Shown: positions 5,701 through 10,260 of the stretch, piece by piece | How the letters are laid out: each line of letters begins with the position of its first letter | How positions within the stretch are numbered: the stretch's first letter is position 1 | Source of the DNA: Ruminimicrobiellum sp045223915 | GTDB lineage: Bacteria > Elusimicrobiota > Endomicrobiia > Endomicrobiales > Endomicrobiaceae | DNA: 10,260 nt | Assembly (NCBI GenBank): GCA_045223915.1 | Contig: JBGUZU010000035.1 | Coordinates: 1-10,260 of the forward strand | Direction: 5' to 3' | Made by a program: the position numbers and the translations under genes | The notes under the pieces: generated by a model | Database searches by the model: none | The model's input: only the letters and a program-made list of their open reading frames with translations | What the model was told of the DNA's origin: nothing

Positions 5701-5831
5701 TTTAGAAGATTGGATGATTTGAGGATTGGAAGATTGGAAGCTCAAATGTAAAATTTGCTTTGCAAATTTTGTTATTATTTAATCTTCCTCTTTTCCTCCA
5801 TTCTTCTACTCTTCTAATCTTCTATTCTTCC
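5701..5831. repeat. Purine/pyrimidine imperfect inverted repeat with central hairpin
   Basis: The left arm (about 5703-5740) is built from degenerate GATTGGAAGA-like units. The right arm (about 5780-5831) is their complement, with repeated CTTCTAATCTTC-like units. Between them is a perfect 9-bp hairpin, AAAATTTGC-TTT-GCAAATTTT (5750-5770). The whole fills most of the gap between the FlgD-Ig gene and the PorV-like gene. It may be a palindromic intergenic repeat or a regulatory hairpin; I see no coding potential and no clear promoter. Confidence 0.6.
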
Positions 5832-5850
5832 AAATTGCTTTCAGCAATTT
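5832..5850. repeat. Short hairpin just after the FlgD-Ig stop codon
   Basis: AAATTGC (5832-5838) pairs with GCAATTT (5844-5850) around a 5-base loop, one base beyond the stop at 5852. It lacks a T-run in the direction of transcription, so it may stabilise the 3' end of the operon message rather than terminate it. Confidence 0.45.
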
Positions 5851-5851
5851 T

Positions 5852-7042
5852 TTACCAAACGAAAGCGACTGTTCCGCTTACTTTATCGCTCTTATCTTTT
5901 ATCTTAATTTGATAAATGTAAGTTCCGCTTTCAGCCCAGTCACCATTATCTTTCTTACCATCCCAAACATTAACATCCGCGTTGGTGGCATTTATTTTTC
6001 TTATCTTTTTGCCTCTTAAATTATATATCGTTATAGTATCGCCTTCTTTCAAATATTTAAATTCAAATCCCGGATAACTGTTACCTACTTTACCTTTTAC
6101 GACTATTCTGTTTTTAGGTCTGTAACTTGAATCCGATAATGAAATACTTTCCATTATTCTGTATGTACCTAAATTTGCAACAGAGAATGAATAAATTTGA
6201 TCACTCTTATTTACAGATAAGTTTGCATTTGATACAGGTACCCATTCCGTTCCCTGTTCATACTGCAAAGAAAATTTGCTTGCTTCTGTTTTATTTTGTA
6301 AAGGAAGATTTTCTATTCTTATAGCGCTTTCCAATTCGGAAACACCTTCCACATCAACAGATGCGCAAGAAATTACTTTATCTTGTTGAGTCGGCGATAA
6401 ACTTCCGCTTGAAGAATCTTCCAACAAGAAATCTACAACAACATTATGTTCCCCGCTATATGCACCTTCCGGAATTATAACTTTTACCGTACCGTTTTCT
6501 TCTTTGGATTGATCTCCGCAGAACACTTCTATACTTCCGCCGGTACTGCCGTTAACTGATTGTTCTATTTTCTTTACTACCGCAGCTTGTGAAAATGTTT
6601 CCGATGATGCATTAATAGGAGCATACAAAACAAATTCGCCCTGTTCCGCATCTTCAAATATAACTTTAATTCTGTAATCTATAACATTATTATTTTCTGT
6701 TATTTCACCTTCAGGTGTTCCTATATAAAAAGTTCTTCTGTTTACTAAACCGTCTTTTGTTACTTCAACAACTTCACCCGAATCCAACTTATATTGCAAA
6801 ACAGCCGTTGCCGAATCCGTATCACCGAAATCGACATAAACTTTTGCATTTAAAATTCCGTTTGCTAAAACGGTTTCTATTTTTTCGTGTTCAACTCTCG
6901 GTTCTATAAACGAAAATTCAACTTCGGACGAAATTTTCTTTACAGTTTCGACAGTTTCGGCAACACAAACACCCGAAAACAAAACCGTTATCGAAAAAGC
7001 AAACATCATTAAAAGTGATTTCTTTATACAATTTCTTTTCAT
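5852..7042 (-). CDS. Secreted protein with ZU5-like middle and FlgD-type Ig C-terminus, copy 1
   Basis: A 396-residue exported protein and the last gene of the four-gene operon, 5 bases after its neighbour's stop. A signal peptide of about 28 residues precedes a beta-domain with L-N-A-K-V-Y-V-D-F-G-D (64-74), then a ZU5-like segment near 165-205 (T-G-G-S-I-E-V...V-I-I-P-E-G-A-Y). The C-terminal FlgD-Ig/sorting-like domain is at about 306-396, with S-Y-R-P-K-N-R-I-V-V-K-G, I-Y-N-L-R-G-K-K-I, W-D-G-K-K-D-N-G-D-W and S-G-T-Y-I-Y-Q-I, ending in a basic-then-hydrophobic strand. Such tails resemble export and attachment signals recognised with PorV in type IX systems, and a PorV-like gene follows. 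It shares its whole architecture with the product of 1368-2498. It is not flagellar FlgD: the hook-cap N-terminal part is absent and no flagellar gene is near. No Shine-Dalgarno is evident. Confidence 0.9.
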   Translation of the reverse strand: MKRNCIKKSLLMMFAFSITVLFSGVCVAETVETVKKISSEVEFSFIEPRVEHEKIETVLANGILNAKVYVDFGDTDSATAVLQYKLDSGEVVEVTKDGLVNRRTFYIGTPEGEITENNNVIDYRIKVIFEDAEQGEFVLYAPINASSETFSQAAVVKKIEQSVNGSTGGSIEVFCGDQSKEENGTVKVIIPEGAYSGEHNVVVDFLLEDSSSGSLSPTQQDKVISCASVDVEGVSELESAIRIENLPLQNKTEASKFSLQYEQGTEWVPVSNANLSVNKSDQIYSFSVANLGTYRIMESISLSDSSYRPKNRIVVKGKVGNSYPGFEFKYLKEGDTITIYNLRGKKIRKINATNADVNVWDGKKDNGDWAESGTYIYQIKIKDKSDKVSGTVAFVW

Positions 7043-7047
7043 TTAAT

Positions 7048-7815
7048 TTATTTTTTTAATATCTTAATATCTTTTTTTGTAATTTTAAATTTAACTTCTT
7101 TTGTTACTTCTTTTCCCAATGCTTTTATGGTAAAAACCGCAACATATTTACCTTTTTTCAATGCCGAAATATTACCGTTAAAATCTCTTGATTTTTCACA
7201 ATATGTCGGAACTGTTTCATCTATATATACAACACTTATTTCTTTTTTCTTTTTCTTATCGAAAACTTGTACCTTACCGGAATGTCTTATATGAACATTA
7301 CCGGTATTTTTTATAACCATTTTATAAAACAAGCTTCCGTCTTTAGGGTTTCTGGTTATATTCAAAGAATCAATTTCAAAATTTATATCTTCCGTTCCTT
7401 CAACCGTAACATACATCGGAATCGAAATGGAAAGATTTATCATAGAACTTTGTTGAGCACTGAAATCCAATCTTCCGCAAACGGAACCTTTCATACTTGT
7501 AGAAATTAAAACTTCGTAAGGAATATCTATTGTTTCGCCGGGTTTTAAATTGAATTCTTTCTTTTCAAATTTAAGCCAATCTTCAACATTTAGTTCACCG
7601 TTACCGGAAAAACTGTTACCGTTAGATAAATTTAAATCAACGACTACAGGATTTTCGTATGTACTTGTAAGAGAATAAGAACCCTTATAAGTAGATCCCG
7701 GTTCACCGGCGACATTAACTATAGAAGGTTTTACGGACAACCCCGCAAAAGCCAAAGAACTTAAAAACATTAAACATAAAACAACAAAATTTTTTTTCAT
7801 AAAATTATTATTCAT
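7048..7815 (-). CDS. Two-domain PapD-like periplasmic Ig protein
   Basis: A 255-residue exported protein made of two Ig-like beta-sandwiches (about 26-138 and 140-246) after a signal peptide ending L-A-F-A (residue 24). The first domain begins L-S-V-K-P-S-I-V-N-V and has W-L-K-F-E-K-K-E-F-N-L-K-P-G-E-T followed by alternating strands. This layout recalls the N-domain of PapD-type chaperones and similar Ig proteins. The second has G-S-L-F-Y-K-M-V-I-K-N-T-G-N-V-H, typical of add-on Ig domains. No usher gene accompanies it, so a classical chaperone-usher pilus is not supported; a chaperone or scaffold for the other exported proteins is inferred. The ATG at 7815 overlaps the upstream stop by 8 bases. 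An in-frame ATG at 7800 gives a more typical M-K-K signal peptide and may be the true start. Neither has a clear ribosome site, suggesting translational coupling. Confidence 0.85.
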   Translation of the reverse strand: MNNNFMKKNFVVLCLMFLSSLAFAGLSVKPSIVNVAGEPGSTYKGSYSLTSTYENPVVVDLNLSNGNSFSGNGELNVEDWLKFEKKEFNLKPGETIDIPYEVLISTSMKGSVCGRLDFSAQQSSMINLSISIPMYVTVEGTEDINFEIDSLNITRNPKDGSLFYKMVIKNTGNVHIRHSGKVQVFDKKKKKEISVVYIDETVPTYCEKSRDFNGNISALKKGKYVAVFTIKALGKEVTKEVKFKITKKDIKILKK

Positions 7816-9091
7816 AACTTAACTTAATTACAAAACTTGCCGTATATTTTGCTGCTCTTGCAACTTTAGTATCACATGCAAAAAACAATTTCGGTTTTCT
7901 TTCATAAAAACTCGTAAGTCCGTCATAATATTGATGAACTATACCACCTGCATCGGTATTTTCAAAAGTATGACAACCTTTATTGTTTAAAATTATGGAT
8001 TTGTCCGAAGTATCTCCGTTGGCTTTTACAAAAAACCACGGATACAACCACTTTACTCCCTCATCATGAAGGTATGCAACTTTACCGGCATCATACAAAC
8101 CGAAAAATTCGCCGGATTGACTTTTATTTTCACCGATTTCCAAAGTGTTTCTGTTATTGTGACCGTCACCGTCAACATACGTATACGGCAAAGTAGAACA
8201 ACTTACTTTCCATGCCGTAGGTAAAACATCGGTATTATCATTAACATTGTATAAACCTTCTATATCATTGTTCGTATATGCTCTTACAACCCAATTATTA
8301 CCGGTAAATTCTCCGTCTATATCCATTTCCAAATATTGATCCGCAACAACCCAACCCTGCCCGTAATAATCTTCCGAAAAAGATATAGGTTTTGTTTGAT
8401 CTGAAACTTCGCTGTTGTCGGAAGTATTTTTTCTTACTATCGAAAAACTTGCTCCGGCATTATTTTTTACCCAACGGATATTATCAAAGCATATAGATTC
8501 ACCAACAACATAATTATCTTCGGGTAAATTAAAAATAAACAATATGTTTGTTTTTGATAATTTTGATGCATTTATACCGTTAGCAGATGTTAAAGCAAAA
8601 GATAATTCCTGCCATTGTCCGTTAGCCGTAAAGCCCAAGCTTGCCAATGTAACCATTATTTCTTCCGTTCCGTTAACTTTTATGCCGACCTTCAAATTTG
8701 CCATATTCGAATCCGAAGAACGAACAAAGAACTTTATGCTGCCCCACTCATATGCAGTCATATCACGATAATGGCTTGAATTTGTTGAAACAAATCCGCC
8801 TCCGCCATACTTCCATATTTGAGATTCCGGATGCGGTGTCCCGTTGGTAAGTTTAAAATAAAACTGCCCCTCTACAGGAGTATCGGACATTGTTTCACCT
8901 GTCATAGATTGATTATCCCAAAGTTGAAATTGAACGGAATCCGAATCAATTGAAGATGCATCAAGATGTATTCCGTTAAAACTGTCCGTATAAACACTAT
9001 AAACATTTCTTGTATTGTTTGCAGCAAGAACTACAGACGATAACGCAAACAATAAAACAAATAATGATAATATAAAGTTTCTAAAATTCAT
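7808..9091 (-). CDS. Secreted protein with carbohydrate-binding-like N-terminal domain
   Basis: A 427-residue exported protein with a signal peptide of about 23 residues (ending V-V-L-A). Residues about 30-210 look like a jelly-roll carbohydrate-binding or galactose-binding-like module: G-S-I-K-F-F-V-R-S (117-125), L-K-V-G-I-K-V-N-G, the G-Q-W-Q-E-L-S-F-A-L turn (158-167) and the closing C-F-D-N-I-R-W-V (201-208). No catalytic domain is attached. The C-terminal half (about 235-427) ends K-L-F-F-A-C-D...A-A-K-Y-T-A-S-F-V-I-K-L-S-Y-E, resembling the last strands of the unrecognised secreted family at 9094-9960, 3436-4242 and 2588-3397, so it may be that domain fused to a binding module. It starts 2 bases after the upstream stop and overlaps the next gene by 8. 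A glycan-binding tip or adhesin role is plausible but inferred. Confidence 0.87.
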   Translation of the reverse strand: MNFRNFILSLFVLLFALSSVVLAANNTRNVYSVYTDSFNGIHLDASSIDSDSVQFQLWDNQSMTGETMSDTPVEGQFYFKLTNGTPHPESQIWKYGGGGFVSTNSSHYRDMTAYEWGSIKFFVRSSDSNMANLKVGIKVNGTEEIMVTLASLGFTANGQWQELSFALTSANGINASKLSKTNILFIFNLPEDNYVVGESICFDNIRWVKNNAGASFSIVRKNTSDNSEVSDQTKPISFSEDYYGQGWVVADQYLEMDIDGEFTGNNWVVRAYTNNDIEGLYNVNDNTDVLPTAWKVSCSTLPYTYVDGDGHNNRNTLEIGENKSQSGEFFGLYDAGKVAYLHDEGVKWLYPWFFVKANGDTSDKSIILNNKGCHTFENTDAGGIVHQYYDGLTSFYERKPKLFFACDTKVARAAKYTASFVIKLSYE

Positions 9092-9093
9092 AA

Positions 9094-9960
9094 CTATTCA
9101 ACAACCTTTTCTATAACTATTTGGTCGGTAGCAAAAGCATCTCCTCGACCTATATTCATAAAGTTTCCACCGAAATACATGTATGCCGTGTTATCGGTAA
9201 GAGCCGGTCTCCACGGAGCATATTGCCCTTGCTCGTCGTAAACGCCAAATACCGGTCCGCCAAATCTTGCAAGGATACTATATTCTTTCTTAAAGTTTGT
9301 TTCCGTTCTTATTACTTCACCGTTACTGTAATATTCCGTATAGTCGGCTTCGTCGGTAAAATATCTTGCAACTTTATCTCCTGTATCCGTCATGGTTTCA
9401 GGATCATATTGTTTTTTTAAGTCGGAACTGCTAAGTTTTGCAGATGTAAATAAGAAACTTAAAGGAACAAAACCGGCATATTCACCGCCTTTAGTTACTT
9501 TATTTACCATTCCGCTGTAAGAATATGTTGCACTTGTTCTGTGAACTCTGTCTCTTGAATCGTCGCCGGTAGGAGTATAACCTTGTTCATAATAAACGGC
9601 TACCGTTCTTGAACATGTGGATTGATATACCGAACTGCTGTCGGTATTTTTTTGATACATATAATAATTAACATTATCTGTTGTTATGGTTGCACTTACA
9701 ATTGCATAAGATGTTGACCAAACCCATTGAGCATCTTTTTGTGCTATATTTATTACTCTCGGATCCCAGTTGATTGTTTCTATCGACGAGTCTGTAATGA
9801 TATCTTTTAAATCGAATGAAAACTCTACGGAACCTTTTCCGCTGAAATCGGCAACGACTTCAACTGTTCCGAGTTCTCCTGCAGGAAACGCAGCAAAAGA
9901 CACATTCGAACAGAAAGTTAATATCGTTAAAGTAAAAAATAAGCCAAAAATTTTTTTCAT
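9094..9960 (-). CDS. Secreted protein of unrecognised beta-rich family, operon copy
   Basis: A 288-residue exported protein, first in the four-gene operon. The signal peptide is about 23 residues (ending V-S-F-A). I do not recognise a described family, but the landmarks are those of the tandem pair at 2588-4242 in the same order: Y-A-I-V-S-A-T-I-T-T (85-94) then Y-M-Y-Q-K-N, Y-S-G-M-V-N-K-V...G-G-E-Y-A-G-F-V-P-L (148-167), V-A-R-Y-F-T-D-E-A-D-Y (197-207), Y-S-I-L-A-R-F-G-G-P-V-F-G-V (227-240), and a final Y-M-Y-F-G-G-N-F...D-A-F-A-T-D-Q-I-V-I-E-K-V-V-E. Identity is low, so it is a divergent member. A good promoter lies 34 bases upstream, behind a terminator. No Shine-Dalgarno precedes the ATG. 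Structural or surface role inferred only from export and context. Confidence 0.87.
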   Translation of the reverse strand: MKKIFGLFFTLTILTFCSNVSFAAFPAGELGTVEVVADFSGKGSVEFSFDLKDIITDSSIETINWDPRVINIAQKDAQWVWSTSYAIVSATITTDNVNYYMYQKNTDSSSVYQSTCSRTVAVYYEQGYTPTGDDSRDRVHRTSATYSYSGMVNKVTKGGEYAGFVPLSFLFTSAKLSSSDLKKQYDPETMTDTGDKVARYFTDEADYTEYYSNGEVIRTETNFKKEYSILARFGGPVFGVYDEQGQYAPWRPALTDNTAYMYFGGNFMNIGRGDAFATDQIVIEKVVE

Positions 9961-9993
9961 TTATTTACATTTTTATAAAAATTTATTGTCATT

Positions 9994-10022
9994 ATTATAC
10001 AAAATTCAACTATATTTTACAA
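9994..10022 (-). promoter_or_regulatory. Sigma-70-like promoter of the four-gene operon
   Basis: Minus strand: TTGTAA at 10022-10017, a 17-base spacer, then a perfect TATAAT at 9999-9994. It lies between the terminator at 10042-10076 and the ATG at 9960, giving a predicted leader of about 25-30 bases. Position and spacing make this the best promoter in the window; the downstream genes are spaced closely enough to be served by it. Confidence 0.7.
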
Positions 10023-10041
10023 GATATAAAACTTTGGCAAT

Positions 10042-10076
10042 AAAAAAACGGGAAGTTTTTTTCTTCCCGTTTTTTT
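10042..10076 (-). terminator. Strong intrinsic terminator after the PorV-like gene
   Basis: A perfect 14-bp stem with a G/C core (CGGGAAG with CTTCCCG) closes a 7-base loop and is followed by a run of seven T on the minus strand. It begins about 18 bases after the PorV-like stop (10095). The A-rich opposite arm could let it work in both directions. Confidence 0.92.
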
Positions 10077-10094
10077 ATTATAATTTTAAATCAA

Positions 10095-10260
10095 TTAGAA
10101 TCTAAATGACAGTGCTATAAAGTGTGAACCGTATGATTCTTCTACTTCAAACGGCAATTCCAACGCATAATCTACTATCAATGTTGAATCGTTCAAGAAC
10201 GTAAATTCGTATCCGAAACCTATATCAAATGCTTCTTCTCTTCCACCAAGTCTTATTGCC
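10095..10260 (-). CDS. PorV/UPF0164-like outer-membrane barrel, 3' end (5' part outside the window)
   Basis: The last 54 codons and stop of a PorV-like gene entering from the right edge. The frame reads R-L-G-G-R-E-E-A-F-D-I-G-F-G-Y-E-F-T-F-L, then V-D-Y-A-L-E-L-P-F-E-V-E-E-S and the barrel-type ending F-I-A-L-S-F-R-F. Its last 85 window bases are identical to positions 1-85. Joining at that overlap fuses it in frame to the 5' part at 1-843 for a 307-codon product, so it is most likely the same gene cut by the contig ends, or a paralogue with an identical segment. A strong terminator follows. Confidence 0.88.
   Translation of the reverse strand, partial: AIRLGGREEAFDIGFGYEFTFLNDSTLIVDYALELPFEVEESYGSHFIALSFRF
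10176..10260. repeat. Terminal direct repeat, right copy
   Basis: Identical over 85 of 85 bases to positions 1-85, ending exactly at the window edge. If the sequence is circular, the unique length is 10,175 bases. An exact overlap of this kind is what short-read graph assembly leaves at the ends of a closed path. Confidence 0.95.

Noticed and set aside
5852..7042. Flagellar hook-cap protein FlgD
   Set aside because: Only the C-terminal Ig-like part resembles FlgD. The protein has a Sec signal peptide, lacks the FlgD N-terminal region and has no flagellar neighbours.
7048..7815. Classical chaperone-usher pilus operon
   Set aside because: The chaperone-like fold is plausible, but there is no usher and no recognisable pilin donor-strand subunit.
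9770..10105. A plus-strand open frame of 111 codons overlapping the operon start and terminator
   Set aside because: It is antisense to a well-supported signal-peptide gene, crosses the operon promoter and the terminator hairpin, and its translation has no domain-like pattern.
1..10260. A conventional plasmid or phage genome
   Set aside because: Despite the matching ends, no replication, partition, mobilisation, capsid, terminase or integrase gene is visible; every complete gene but one encodes an exported protein.

Overview
This window of low-GC DNA is packed with genes for exported proteins, and every convincing gene lies on the minus strand. All products except one have a Sec signal peptide. 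Two are PorV/UPF0164-type beta-barrels ending in Phe, so the cell has an outer membrane. PorV-like barrels, proteins with a FlgD-type Ig/sorting-like C-terminus and low GC suggest Elusimicrobiota or a related diderm phylum. That placement is an inference; no rRNA, tRNA or housekeeping marker is present to confirm it.

In the direction of transcription (from high to low coordinates) the layout is: the 3' end of a PorV-like gene (10260-10095); a strong terminator; a promoter; a tight four-gene operon (9960-5852) encoding an unknown secreted protein, a larger secreted protein with a carbohydrate-binding-like N-terminal half, a two-domain PapD-like Ig protein and a FlgD-Ig-tailed protein; a second PorV-like gene (5687-4761); a 518-base intergenic region rich in hairpins and repeats; a terminator; two tandem paralogues of the unknown secreted family (4242-3436 and 3397-2588); a terminator; a second FlgD-Ig-tailed protein (2498-1368); a small GIY-YIG gene between two near-identical 84-base repeats; and the 5' part of a PorV-like gene (843-1).

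The window thus holds two versions of one module: unknown secreted protein(s), then a FlgD-Ig-tailed protein, then a PorV-like barrel. In type IX secretion, PorV carries substrates by their C-terminal domains. The repeated order suggests that each barrel works with the exported proteins encoded just upstream, perhaps building a surface layer, fibre or adhesive complex. No core secretion gene (Sov/SprA, PorU, GldK-N type) is present, so this is a hypothesis.

Bases 1-85 are identical to the last 85 bases (10176-10260). Joining the ends across this overlap restores one in-frame PorV-like gene of 307 codons, against 308 in the internal paralogue. The sequence is therefore probably a whole contig of about 10,175 unique bases that closes on itself. 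It could be a true circle, a tandem chromosomal duplication, or an assembly loop at a repeated PorV gene. With no replication gene visible, the latter two seem more likely.
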